DNA from: Arthrobacter crystallopoietes
GTDB lineage: Bacteria; Actinomycetota; Actinomycetes; Actinomycetales; Micrococcaceae
Assembly (NCBI RefSeq): GCF_002849715.1
Contig: NZ_CP018863.1
Coordinates: 2,914,001 to 2,978,000 of the forward strand
DNA: 64,000 bases
Direction: 5' to 3'
Shown here one piece after another: positions 1 to 9,264 of this stretch (its first letter is position 1; each line of letters begins with the position of its first letter). Below the pieces are notes generated by a model that had not been told where the DNA came from, searched no databases, and was given only the letters and a program-made list of their open reading frames with translations. Made by a program: the position numbers and the translations under genes.

Positions 1-333
1 GTGTCCCTGGCCGGTGTGGTGGCCGGACTCGGCGGCGCGTTCTTCACCCTGGTGTCCGTCTCCAGCTTCGGCCGCGACATGACGGCCGGCCAGGGCTACA
101 TTGCCCTCGCCGCGTTGATCTTCGGCCGCTGGAACCCGATCGGCGCCTTCTTCGCGGCCCTGCTGTTCGGTTTCGCCACCAACCTGCAGTACGTGCTCAG
201 CTTCCTGGGCACCCCGGTGCCCAACCAGTTCCTCGCGATGCTGCCGTACATCGTGACCATCTTCGCGGTCGCCGGCCTGGTCGGCAGGTCCCGGGCGCCT
301 GCGGCCAACGGCGTGCCGTACATCAAGGGCTGA
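1..333 (+). CDS. Nucleoside/simple-sugar ABC transporter permease, C-terminal part (5' truncated by window)
   Basis: This is the last 110 residues of an inner-membrane permease whose beginning lies before the window, so the first GTG is probably an internal valine codon. The fragment shows hydrophobic segments around residues 1-20, 30-60 and 75-95, and a G-Q-G-Y-I-A-L-A-A-L-I-F-G-R-W-N-P stretch typical of the nucleoside-uptake permeases that work with BmpA-type binding proteins. The stop codon is one base from the next gene, cytidine deaminase, and thymidine phosphorylase follows. Import of (deoxy)nucleosides feeding that salvage pathway is therefore the natural role. The family call is firm; the exact substrate is inferred from context. 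Confidence 0.8.
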   Translation: MSLAGVVAGLGGAFFTLVSVSSFGRDMTAGQGYIALAALIFGRWNPIGAFFAALLFGFATNLQYVLSFLGTPVPNQFLAMLPYIVTIFAVAGLVGRSRAPAANGVPYIKG

Positions 334-334
334 C

Positions 335-841
335 ATGACTGAGACAGCGAATCCAAACAACGACGGCGGGACGTCACCTAAGGATGGCGGGGCACCTCAG
401 GTTGACCGGGCCAAGTCGGGCCGCGCCAAGGCGGAGGCTGCCGCGGTGCACCAGGCCGAGGTGGACTGGACCGGCCTGCAGGACGCGGCGCGCGCAGCCT
501 CCGCGCACGCCTATGTGCCCTACTCGAAGTATCCGGTGGGCGCGGCCGCCCTGACCGAGGACGGCCGGATCGTCTCCGGCGCGAACGTGGAAAACGCCTC
601 CTACGGCCTGACGCTGTGCGCGGAATGTTCGCTGGTCAGCGCGCTGCACATGTCCGGCGGCGGGCGGCTGGTGGCCTTCAGCTGCGTCGACGGGGCCGGC
701 AATATCTTGATGCCGTGCGGACGCTGCCGCCAACTGCTGCACGAATTCCGGGCGCCGGGCATGCAGCTGATGACCGTTTCCGGCATCAAGTCCATGGAAG
801 AGGTCCTGCCGGACGCCTTCGGACCCGAAAACCTGGGCTGA
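335..841 (+). CDS. cdd: Cytidine deaminase
   Basis: Hydrolytic, zinc-dependent deamination of cytidine and deoxycytidine to uridine and deoxyuridine in pyrimidine salvage. The catalytic C-A-E triad is at residues 95-97 (E97 is the proton shuttle) and the second zinc pair is in P-C-G-R-C (C128 and C131). The substrate-loop motif Y-V-P-Y-S-K-Y-P-V-G-A-A begins near residue 60. The ATG lies one base after the permease stop, which fits translational coupling. The first about 42 residues are a charged, poorly conserved extension not found in the usual 130-residue enzyme, and GTG codons at 446 or 461 would give a standard-length protein. The enzyme call is certain; the start is not. Confidence 0.93.
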   Translation: MTETANPNNDGGTSPKDGGAPQVDRAKSGRAKAEAAAVHQAEVDWTGLQDAARAASAHAYVPYSKYPVGAAALTEDGRIVSGANVENASYGLTLCAECSLVSALHMSGGGRLVAFSCVDGAGNILMPCGRCRQLLHEFRAPGMQLMTVSGIKSMEEVLPDAFGPENLG

Positions 842-871
842 GTCCCGGCACGCTGACAGAAGGAGAGCCAC

Positions 872-2158
872 GTGAGTGAGAAGTTCGACGCCGTCGACAT
901 CATCCGGATCAAACGCGACAAGGGGACGTTGAGTCCGGAGCAGATCAGCTGGACCATCGATGCCTACACCCGCGGCGCCATCGCTGACGAGCAGATGTCC
1001 GCCCTGAACATGGCCATCCTCCTGAACTGCATGAGCCGCGAGGAAATCTCCCAATGGACGACGGCGATGATCGCCTCGGGCGAGAGGATGGACTTCTCCT
1101 CGCTCGGCAAGGCGACCAGCGACAAGCACTCCACCGGCGGCGTGGGGGACAAGATCACCCTCCCGCTGGCCCCGCTGGTCGCGGTCTTCGGTGTCGCCGT
1201 GCCGCAGCTGTCCGGCCGCGGGCTCGGGCACACGGGCGGAACCCTGGACAAGCTGGAGTCGGTCCCCGGCTGGCGCGCGGACCTGTCCAACGACCAAATG
1301 ATGGCCCAGCTGGCCGATGTCGGTGCGGTGATCTGCGCCGCGGGCGCCGGCCTGGCCCCGGCGGACAAGAAGCTCTACGCCCTGCGTGATGTCACCGGCA
1401 CGGTGGAGGCCATCCCGCTGATCGCCTCCTCCATCATGAGCAAGAAGATCGCCGAGGGCACCGGTTCACTGGTACTGGACGTCAAGGTCGGCTCCGGGGC
1501 GTTCATGAAGGACGAGGACATGGCCCGCGAGCTGGCCGAAACCATGGTGGGCCTGGGCAAGGACGCCGGCGTGAACACGGTGGCCTTGCTCACCAATATG
1601 CGGACGCCGCTGGGACTGACCGCAGGCAACGCCATCGAGGTGGAGGAATCCGTGGAGGTGCTGGCCGGCGGCGGCCCCCAGGACGTGGTGGAACTGACAA
1701 TCCGGCTGGCCGAAGAAATGCTGCAGGCTGCCGGTGTGCCGGACGCGGATCCGGCCGCCGCGCTCAAGGACGGGCGGGCGATGGACGTCTGGAACCGCAT
1801 GATCAAGGCGCAGGGCGGCGATCCGCGGGCCGCGTTGCCGACCGCCAAGGAATCTGAAGTGGTCTATGCCGCAGCGGACGGCGTCCTGCTGGAACTGGAT
1901 GCCCTCGCCGTCGGCGTCGCCGCCTGGCGACTGGGTGCCGGCCGCGCCCGCAAGGAAGACCCGGTCCAGGCCGGTGCCGGGGTGCGGATGCATGCGAAAC
2001 CGGGCGCGCTGGTCCGGGCGGGCGAGCCGCTCATGACCCTGCTGACGGACACGCCGGAAAAATTCGACCGGGCGAAAGAGGCCCTGGCGGACGCCGTCGT
2101 TATTGGTCCCGAAGGTGACCGGCCCGCCCAGCAACTGGTCATCGACCGCATCGCCTGA
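872..2158 (+). CDS. deoA: Thymidine/pyrimidine-nucleoside phosphorylase
   Basis: Phosphorolysis of thymidine (and probably uridine) to the free base and (deoxy)ribose-1-phosphate. The GTG start is preceded by AAGGAGAG at 860-867. The 428-residue length is normal. The phosphate-binding motif K-H-S-T-G-G-V-G-D-K is at residues 85-94 and the family signature S-G-R-G-L-G-H-T-G-G-T-L-D-K-L-E at 114-129, followed by the all-beta C-terminal domain. It is the third gene of the permease-cdd-deoA salvage run. A strong hairpin 18 bp after the stop probably ends that operon. Confidence 0.95.
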   Translation: MSEKFDAVDIIRIKRDKGTLSPEQISWTIDAYTRGAIADEQMSALNMAILLNCMSREEISQWTTAMIASGERMDFSSLGKATSDKHSTGGVGDKITLPLAPLVAVFGVAVPQLSGRGLGHTGGTLDKLESVPGWRADLSNDQMMAQLADVGAVICAAGAGLAPADKKLYALRDVTGTVEAIPLIASSIMSKKIAEGTGSLVLDVKVGSGAFMKDEDMARELAETMVGLGKDAGVNTVALLTNMRTPLGLTAGNAIEVEESVEVLAGGGPQDVVELTIRLAEEMLQAAGVPDADPAAALKDGRAMDVWNRMIKAQGGDPRAALPTAKESEVVYAAADGVLLELDALAVGVAAWRLGAGRARKEDPVQAGAGVRMHAKPGALVRAGEPLMTLLTDTPEKFDRAKEALADAVVIGPEGDRPAQQLVIDRIA

Positions 2159-2499
2159 CCGCCCACGCCCAGCGACCTACCCCAGCGCGCAGAAACTGGG
2201 GTAGGGATAACTACATCGGATGGACAAACCTCTTCCACAGCTGTCAAACCGCGTGGATAATTGTTGCCATACCGGCGCCCGGGGGGAGTGGCCGGAGCCG
2301 CGGCTGTCTCACCCCGAGGGATGAGGCAGCCGCGGTGATCGCAGCGCAGAAGCTGCCGTCATGGGATCAAGGGATGATGCGTGCAGGGCGGTGGGCACGT
2401 ACCGTTATCTCAGGGGGTTGATCAGGGCAACACCCCATAGCGGCACTTATTGCAACGTGACATCGTTGGAATAACCAACCGGCGAACAGGATCATTCAC
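2159..2499 (+). other. 341-bp gene-free stretch between deoA and dedA, with two hairpins
   Basis: No open reading frame here looks real. Besides the deoA terminator, a second hairpin occupies 2298-2335: CCGCGGCTG at 2298-2306 pairs with CAGCCGCGG at 2327-2335 and extends inward to a 14-bp stem with one G-T wobble, closing a 10-nt loop. No T-run follows it. It lies about 165 bp before dedA, so it may be a second terminator or a structured 5' leader. I see no known riboswitch core. Confidence 0.4.
2176..2205 (+). terminator. Hairpin terminator after deoA
   Basis: A perfect 10-bp stem (CCTACCCCAG at 2176-2185 with CTGGGGTAGG at 2196-2205) and a 10-nt loop begin 18 bp after the deoA stop. There is no T-tract, as is common in high-G+C actinobacteria, so intrinsic termination is likely but not certain. 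Confidence 0.55.
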
Positions 2500-3183
2500 G
2501 TGCAGGCTTTTATGGACGCTCTTAACGTCTTCATCATCGATGCGGCCGCCCAATGGTGGGTGTATCCGCTGCTTTTCGCGCTCTGCCTCATTGACGGAAT
2601 TTTCCCACCGGTGCCGAGCGAATCAGTGGTAGTTGCATTGTCCGCGCTGGCCGTTTCGGCAGGCGTGCCGAACATCTGGCTGGTCATGGTGATCGCGGCA
2701 GCTGGCGCCATCGCAGGGGACAACATCGCGTATCTGATCGGCCGGCGCATCGGCTCGAACCGCTTCAGATGGATGCAGCGCCCGCGTGTCGCCTCGGCCT
2801 TCGCCTGGGCACGGAAGGAACTCGACCGGCGCGGCGCCCTGCTGATCCTCAGCGCCCGCTACATCCCCATCGGCCGCGTTGCGGTCAACATGACCGCCGG
2901 CGCCACCGGCTTCCACCAGCGCAGGTTCGTCTTCTTCAGCATCATCGCCGGCATCTCCTGGTCGCTGTATTCCGTGGGCATCGGCGCCCTCGCCGGCCAG
3001 TGGTTCCACGACCACAGCCTGCTGGCTGCCGGCCTGGCCATTGTCATCGCCCTGGCCATGGGTCTGGTGGTGGACCACGGACTGAAACTGCTCTACAAGC
3101 GCAAGGCACGCAAGAGCCTTGCGGCGGAGGACGCAGCCTCCAAGGGCGCGCACTCGCGGACCGGCACCCCGGTCTCGCACTGA
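2500..3183 (+). CDS. DedA/SNARE-associated family membrane protein
   Basis: An inner-membrane protein of the DedA family, a group linked to membrane-potential maintenance and recently to lipid-carrier flipping. The 227 residues contain the re-entrant family signature F-P-P-V-P-S-E near residue 30, several membrane segments, and the conserved basic motif S-A-R-Y-I-P-I-G-R near residue 120. The tail is basic and hydrophilic. The start is GTG 2500 with a weak AGG; ATG 2512 is an in-frame alternative. It stands alone between two nucleoside-salvage genes, so context gives no hint of substrate. Confidence 0.85.
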   Translation: MQAFMDALNVFIIDAAAQWWVYPLLFALCLIDGIFPPVPSESVVVALSALAVSAGVPNIWLVMVIAAAGAIAGDNIAYLIGRRIGSNRFRWMQRPRVASAFAWARKELDRRGALLILSARYIPIGRVAVNMTAGATGFHQRRFVFFSIIAGISWSLYSVGIGALAGQWFHDHSLLAAGLAIVIALAMGLVVDHGLKLLYKRKARKSLAAEDAASKGAHSRTGTPVSH

Positions 3184-3261
3184 ACCTCCCGTTTTCCACC
3201 ACCCCTACACAACAGTTCCTGACGCGTGCATCGGTTCGATTGCCAACGTAAGGTGGTGCCT

Positions 3262-4407
3262 GTGACTGAGCCTAATTACTCTGCTGACCCTGCCGCCGAC
3301 GTCGACATCGATATCCGCAGCCTCCCCAAGGTTTCGCTGCACGACCACCTCGACGGCGGTCTCCGCCCGGGGACCATCATCGAACTGGCCGCCGAAGTAG
3401 GCCATCAATTGCCGTCAACCGATCCGGTCGCGCTGGGCGAGTGGTTCCGCGAATCCGCGGACTCCGGCTCGCTGGTTCGCTACCTGGAAACGTTCGACCA
3501 CACCGTAGCCGTGATGCAGACCAAGGAGGGCCTGCACCGGGTCGCAAAGGAGTTCGTCGAGGATCTGGCGGACGACGGCGTGGTGTACGGCGAGGTGCGC
3601 TGGGCGCCGGAGCAGCACCTGACCAAGGGGCTGACGCTGGATGAGGCAGTCGAAGCAGTCCAGGCCGGGCTTGAAGCTGGCGTGGACGCGGTTGAGGCCA
3701 GCGGCCGTCCCATCCAGGTCGGTCAGCTGATTACGGCCATGCGCCACGCGGACCGCGGCCAGGAGATCGCCGAGCTTGCCATCCGGCACCGGGACAAGGG
3801 CGCCGTCGGCTTCGACATTGCCGGCGCCGAGGACGGCTTCCCGCCCTACCGGTTCAAGGACGCGTTCACCTACCTGGCCGAAAACCAGTTCCCGGTCACC
3901 ATCCACGCCGGCGAGGCCGCGGGGCTGGACAGCATTGTCGACGCCCTGGTCAGCGGCCGAGCCCTGCGCCTGGGCCACGGCGTGCGTATCGCCGAGGACA
4001 TCCAGGTGGACTTCACCCCGAATGAAGAGAACGACGCCGATCTGGGCCTCGTCACGCTGGGCCGCGTTGCCGCCTGGGTCCGGGACCGGGGGATCGCGCT
4101 GGAATGCAGCCCGTCCTCGAACCTCCAGACCGGTGCCACCGCGCCCTTCGGCGAGGGCATCGAAAACCACCCGTTCGACCTGCTCTACCAGACCGGCTTC
4201 AAGGTGACCATCAACGCTGACAACCGTCTGATGAGCGGCGTTACGCTCACCGACGAGTATGAACTGCTGGTCGAAACCTTCGACTACGACCTCGATGACC
4301 TGCTCGAAATCACCCTCAATGCAGCGGAAGCAGCCTTCCTGCCGCTGGAAGAGCGCGAAGCGCTGGTCGAATACATAGCCGAGGGGTTCAGGGCCTACCA
4401 GGGCTGA
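3262..4407 (+). CDS. add: Adenosine deaminase
   Basis: Zinc-dependent deamination of adenosine and deoxyadenosine to inosine and deoxyinosine. GTG 3262 is chosen because AAGGTGG lies just upstream at 3250-3256; an earlier GTG at 3226 has no such site. The protein is 381 residues. The metal-binding H-D-H is near residues 27-29, the H-A-G-E motif near residue 214, then L-G-H-G, S-P-S-S-N and an aspartate in N-A-D-N. With cdd and deoA upstream it completes a purine/pyrimidine nucleoside salvage group, although the DedA gene intervenes. Confidence 0.94.
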   Translation: MTEPNYSADPAADVDIDIRSLPKVSLHDHLDGGLRPGTIIELAAEVGHQLPSTDPVALGEWFRESADSGSLVRYLETFDHTVAVMQTKEGLHRVAKEFVEDLADDGVVYGEVRWAPEQHLTKGLTLDEAVEAVQAGLEAGVDAVEASGRPIQVGQLITAMRHADRGQEIAELAIRHRDKGAVGFDIAGAEDGFPPYRFKDAFTYLAENQFPVTIHAGEAAGLDSIVDALVSGRALRLGHGVRIAEDIQVDFTPNEENDADLGLVTLGRVAAWVRDRGIALECSPSSNLQTGATAPFGEGIENHPFDLLYQTGFKVTINADNRLMSGVTLTDEYELLVETFDYDLDDLLEITLNAAEAAFLPLEEREALVEYIAEGFRAYQG

Positions 4408-4414
4408 ACCTGCC

Positions 4415-5083
4415 ATGGCTGAAAGCACGACGGCGGTCGGCCGGCTTGTGCAGGTTGTGGCGCAGTTGCGCGAGCATTGCTTGTGGACAGCTGCGCTCAC
4501 CCACGAGTCCTTGGTCGAGTACCTGATCGAGGAATCCCACGAGCTGGCCGAGGTCATCGAGGCCGGACCGGGCGCAAGCGCCGAACTCAAGGGCGAGCTG
4601 GCCGACGTCCTCTTCCAGGTGCTGCTGCATGCCCGGATCCAGGAGGAGGCCGGCAACTTCAACTTCGAGGATGTGGCCGAATACCTGAGTGCAAAGCTGG
4701 TCCGCCGGAACCGGCATGTGTTCAAGCCCGATGGTTCGCTGCAGGAGTCCTTCCCCGAGAGCATCGAGGAAATTGTCGCCAGCTACGATGCGGTCAAACA
4801 AGGTGAGCGGCCCGAACGGGACAGCCCGTTCGACGGCATCCCGCCGACATTGCCCGCACTCACCTTGGCGGCGAAGTCGATCGGCCGGGCCAGGCGTGCC
4901 GGCGTCCCGGTGGACCAACAGCCGGGAAGCTCCGAGGCAGGAAGCCGGCCACCGGCCTCGGAAACCGAACTCGGGGACCTGCTGCTCGCCGTCGTTAGCC
5001 AGGCCTCGGCCGCAGGCCTGGACGCGGAGCAGGCGCTGCGGGGCGCGGTACGCCGGTTTCAACGCGGCGTAACGGGCGCATAA
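4415..5083 (+). CDS. MazG-family nucleotide pyrophosphohydrolase
   Basis: Predicted house-cleaning NTP pyrophosphatase. The four-helix MazG core is visible: H-E-S-L-V-E-Y-L-I-E-E-S-H-E-L with E-x-x-E metal ligands (residues 29-44), then E-L-A-D-V-L-F-Q-V-L-L-H-A-R (E-x-x-D). The usual C-P-W-D-x-x-Q-T entry motif is degraded to C-L-W, and a Gly/Ser/Pro-rich linker separates the C-terminal about 40 residues. The ATG is 7 bp after add, so it is probably co-transcribed. From memory, MazG sits just upstream of enolase in mycobacteria as well, which supports the call. Confidence 0.82.
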   Translation: MAESTTAVGRLVQVVAQLREHCLWTAALTHESLVEYLIEESHELAEVIEAGPGASAELKGELADVLFQVLLHARIQEEAGNFNFEDVAEYLSAKLVRRNRHVFKPDGSLQESFPESIEEIVASYDAVKQGERPERDSPFDGIPPTLPALTLAAKSIGRARRAGVPVDQQPGSSEAGSRPPASETELGDLLLAVVSQASAAGLDAEQALRGAVRRFQRGVTGA

Positions 5084-5110
5084 GCACGCCCCGTTCTCCA
5101 TTACGCTTAG

Positions 5111-6460
<1,350 letters not shown>

Positions 6461-6542
6461 TCCGAAGCCCCTGAATCTGTATCGTCTTAAGCGGGGACTG
6501 ATAACCTCAATTCCTGCCGACGACCAATGATCTAGGAGCTCC

Positions 6543-7376
6543 ATGGCCACCCGACGCCCCAGAGTGCCACGTGCCGGCCGCCCGGCCGGCGGCAACGGGC
6601 CTGTGCAAACAGGTTCCGGTTCAGGGGCGCCGGGTGGTTCCATGTCCGGGAACACCGGCCGGACCAGCAGCGGTGCAGCGGGGCATGAAGGCGCCTCGTC
6701 CGAGGCAAAGGTTATCCGCGCGGACTTCGGCGGCTCCGAGGCCAAATCCGAAGGATCGAAAACCGAAGGAACCAAAAAGAAGCCCTCGCCGTCGGAAGCC
6801 CGGGCAGCCGAACGCCGCGAGCTCTCCGGCGCCATCCGGCAACCCATTATCAGCAGGACGACGCCGCAGGACCGGCCGGAAGATGGCGGCGACGGCACTG
6901 GAAGCACCCCGGTCCCGGCCAGGGGTTTTTCCGGACGCATGCTGGCCCTCGCCGTCGTACTCGTGACGATCACCATTCTGCTGGCGCCGTCCGTGCGGAT
7001 CTTCATCGAGCAGCGTTCCGAAATCGCCGCTTTGGAACGCGAGATTGCGGCCGAGCAGAAGACCCAGAGCAAGCTGGAGCGGGAGCTGGCCCGCTGGGAG
7101 GACCCGGAGTACATCAAACAACAGGCCCGGGATCGCATATTCTATGTAATGCCGGGTGAGACACGTTATCTGGTGACCGGGACCGAGGGGCTGAGCGAAT
7201 CCGAGGAGCATGCGTCCGTAGCGGCACCGTCCAACCTGCCGTGGGTGGATGCGCTGTGGGACTCGGTGAAGCGGGCAGCTACCGACGTTCCGGCGGAAGA
7301 GGACGAGGAAAAGTCTTCGGACAAGCCGGACAGCTCCGAAAAACCGGATGATTCGGCCGAAAACCCAGCTGAATAG
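6543..7376 (+). CDS. DivIC/FtsB-type septum formation initiator protein
   Basis: A single-pass division protein of the DivIC/FtsB family, which links the FtsQ-like and FtsL-like partners at the septum. The start at ATG 6543 has AGGAG just upstream. Residues 1-130 form an unusually long Gly/Ser/Lys-rich cytoplasmic region; a membrane helix spans about 131-153; a coiled coil of alternating Glu/Leu/Arg follows at about 155-187; then the family motif D-P-E-Y-I-K-Q-Q-A-R-D-R. The C-terminus is an acidic, Ser/Asp/Glu-rich tail. Its place between eno and DUF501 is the usual actinobacterial arrangement. Confidence 0.88.
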   Translation: MATRRPRVPRAGRPAGGNGPVQTGSGSGAPGGSMSGNTGRTSSGAAGHEGASSEAKVIRADFGGSEAKSEGSKTEGTKKKPSPSEARAAERRELSGAIRQPIISRTTPQDRPEDGGDGTGSTPVPARGFSGRMLALAVVLVTITILLAPSVRIFIEQRSEIAALEREIAAEQKTQSKLERELARWEDPEYIKQQARDRIFYVMPGETRYLVTGTEGLSESEEHASVAAPSNLPWVDALWDSVKRAATDVPAEEDEEKSSDKPDSSEKPDDSAENPAE

Positions 7377-7508
7377 CTCGTCTTTCCGACGGTTTGGGAA
7401 ACCGGCCGGCCGAAGCGGCGCCAGTACCTTTGCCCGCCCCAACCCAGCCGCTTATCCAAGCCAAACCGCACGCACCAGCATGTCCGCACAGCCAGGAAGG
7501 ACCGCGCC

Positions 7509-8213
7509 ATGGAAGACCCGCGCACACCCACCCCCCAGGATCTGGAGACCCTCAGCCGGCAGCTCGGCCGGCCGGTTCGGGACGTGGTGGAAATAGGGGC
7601 GCGCTGCGTCTGCGGCAACCCCCTGGTGGCAACGACGGCGCCGCGGCTGGGCAACGGCATTCCGTTCCCCACGACTTTCTACCTGACCCATCCGATCATC
7701 ACCTCGGCCGTGTCCCGGCTCGAGGCCGCCGGTGTCATGACCGAAATGACTGAACGGCTCGAACGCGATCCGGAACTGGCTGCCGCCTACCGTGAGGCGC
7801 ACGAGGACTACCTGCGCGTCCGCGATGAAATCGGCGCCCGCACCGGCGTCGGGCCTGTCCCCGAGATTGCCGGTGTCTCCGCCGGCGGGATGCCCACGCG
7901 GGTCAAGTGCCTGCACGTGCTGGTGGGACATTCGCTGGCCGTCGGCCCGGGCGTGAACCCGCTGGGTGATGAGGCGTTGGACGGGATTGCAGAATGGTGG
8001 ACCAAGGACCGCTGTTATTGCGACGGCGCCTGGGACGTTGCGGGGCCTGCCCCCGCGAAGGACCTGAGCCGCCACACCAAGACCCAAGGCCTGAGCCCGG
8101 AAGAGCTCGAGGCCAAGAAGGCCGAACGCCGTCGTGCTGCCGAAGAGGAACCGGCGGGCGAACATGGCGCGCCGGCACACGGCGCGCCGGAACAGGAAGA
8201 GGGAGCCCGATGA
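7509..8213 (+). CDS. DUF501 domain-containing protein
   Basis: A conserved actinobacterial protein of unknown function, 234 residues. The DUF501 core includes C-V-C-G-N-P-L, the P-T-T-F-Y-L-T-H-P segment, and the C-terminal block C-L-H-V-L-V-G-H-S-L-A-V-G-P-G-V-N-P-L-G followed by W-W with C-Y-C-D-G. The several cysteines and histidines suggest metal binding, which is an inference. The tail after residue about 190 is charged and low-complexity. Its stop overlaps the start of the exopolyphosphatase gene (ATGA), so the two are translationally coupled. Confidence 0.88.
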   Translation: MEDPRTPTPQDLETLSRQLGRPVRDVVEIGARCVCGNPLVATTAPRLGNGIPFPTTFYLTHPIITSAVSRLEAAGVMTEMTERLERDPELAAAYREAHEDYLRVRDEIGARTGVGPVPEIAGVSAGGMPTRVKCLHVLVGHSLAVGPGVNPLGDEALDGIAEWWTKDRCYCDGAWDVAGPAPAKDLSRHTKTQGLSPEELEAKKAERRRAAEEEPAGEHGAPAHGAPEQEEGAR

Positions 8214-9154
8214 GCCGCGTAGGTGCCATTGACTGCGGTACGAACTCCATCCGCCTGCTGATTGCCGATATCGACGGCGACGGCGTGCTGACCGACGTGG
8301 TGCGGCTGATGAAGGTAGTCCGGCTTGGCCAGGGCGTCGACGCCACCGGCATGCTCGCCGAGGAAGCCCTGACCCGTACTTTCGCCGCCGCGGAGGAATA
8401 CGCGGGCCTGCTGCAGGAGCACGGCGCCGAACGCCTGCGCTTCGTCGCCACCTCCGCCACCCGCGACGCCGGCAACCGCCAGGTCTTTGTCGACGGGATC
8501 AGGGAGCGCCTCGGCGTGGAACCGGAAGTCGTGTCCGGTGCCGAGGAAGCAGAACTGTCCTTCACCGGCGCGGCAAGCGTGCTGGCCACGGCACCGGGGG
8601 AGAAGGTGCTGGTGGTCGACCTGGGCGGCGGCAGCACCGAGTTCGTCCTCGGCACGTCCGAGGGGGTCCAGGCCGCCCTGAGCACGGACATGGGCTGCGT
8701 GCGCTTTACCGAACGGCACCTGAAATCGGATCCGCCGACCGCCGTCGAAATCGCCGCCGCGGAAACGGACATCAACGCCTACATCGACGCCGTGCTGGGG
8801 GACGTACCGCTCGCTGACACGGACCGGCTGGTCGGCGTGGCCGGGTCCATCACCACCGTGACGGCCCATGCCCTCGGGCTGACCGAATACCAGCCCAACG
8901 CCATTCATGGTGCGGAGCTGGATACGGCCAAGACCGCCGCCGCCTGCACGTCGCTGCTGTCCATGTCCCGTGCTGAACGCGCCGCTCTGCCCTACATGCA
9001 TCCGGGCCGGGTGGACGTGATTGGCGCCGGGGCCCTGATCTGGCGCACCATTAACAATCGCGTTAATGAACTGACCGCCGGCGGAGTCAACGGGGCCACC
9101 GCCAGCGAGCACGACATCCTCGACGGCATCGCCATGAGCGCCGCCCGCGGGTAA
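8210..9154 (+). CDS. Ppx/GppA family exopolyphosphatase
   Basis: Predicted to release phosphate from inorganic polyphosphate or hydrolyse pppGpp. The ATG at 8210 overlaps the DUF501 stop by four bases. The protein is 314 residues with the actin-like ATPase fold of the family: phosphate-1 loop A-I-D-C-G-T-N-S-I-R near the N-terminus, the E-x-x-x-A-T-S-A-T-R-D-A block, then D-L-G-G-G-S-T-E-F, and a C-terminal G-A-G-A-L-I-W segment. It is the short single-module form common in actinobacteria and lacks the C-terminal HD-like domain of E. coli Ppx. Confidence 0.9.
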   Translation: MSRVGAIDCGTNSIRLLIADIDGDGVLTDVVRLMKVVRLGQGVDATGMLAEEALTRTFAAAEEYAGLLQEHGAERLRFVATSATRDAGNRQVFVDGIRERLGVEPEVVSGAEEAELSFTGAASVLATAPGEKVLVVDLGGGSTEFVLGTSEGVQAALSTDMGCVRFTERHLKSDPPTAVEIAAAETDINAYIDAVLGDVPLADTDRLVGVAGSITTVTAHALGLTEYQPNAIHGAELDTAKTAAACTSLLSMSRAERAALPYMHPGRVDVIGAGALIWRTINNRVNELTAGGVNGATASEHDILDGIAMSAARG

Positions 9155-9264
9155 GCACGAAGTAACCGAGAAGGGCCGCCGGTCCGATCAACGGTAGGAT
9201 AGTCCGCCATGCCCCCGTACAGGGGACTGGCAGGACACCGGGGAATCCAGGAAAGAGGACACGT

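Noticed and set aside
3415..4764. 449-codon minus-strand frame across add and mazG
   Set aside because: Antisense shadow; both + strand genes carry catalytic motifs and a ribosome-binding site.
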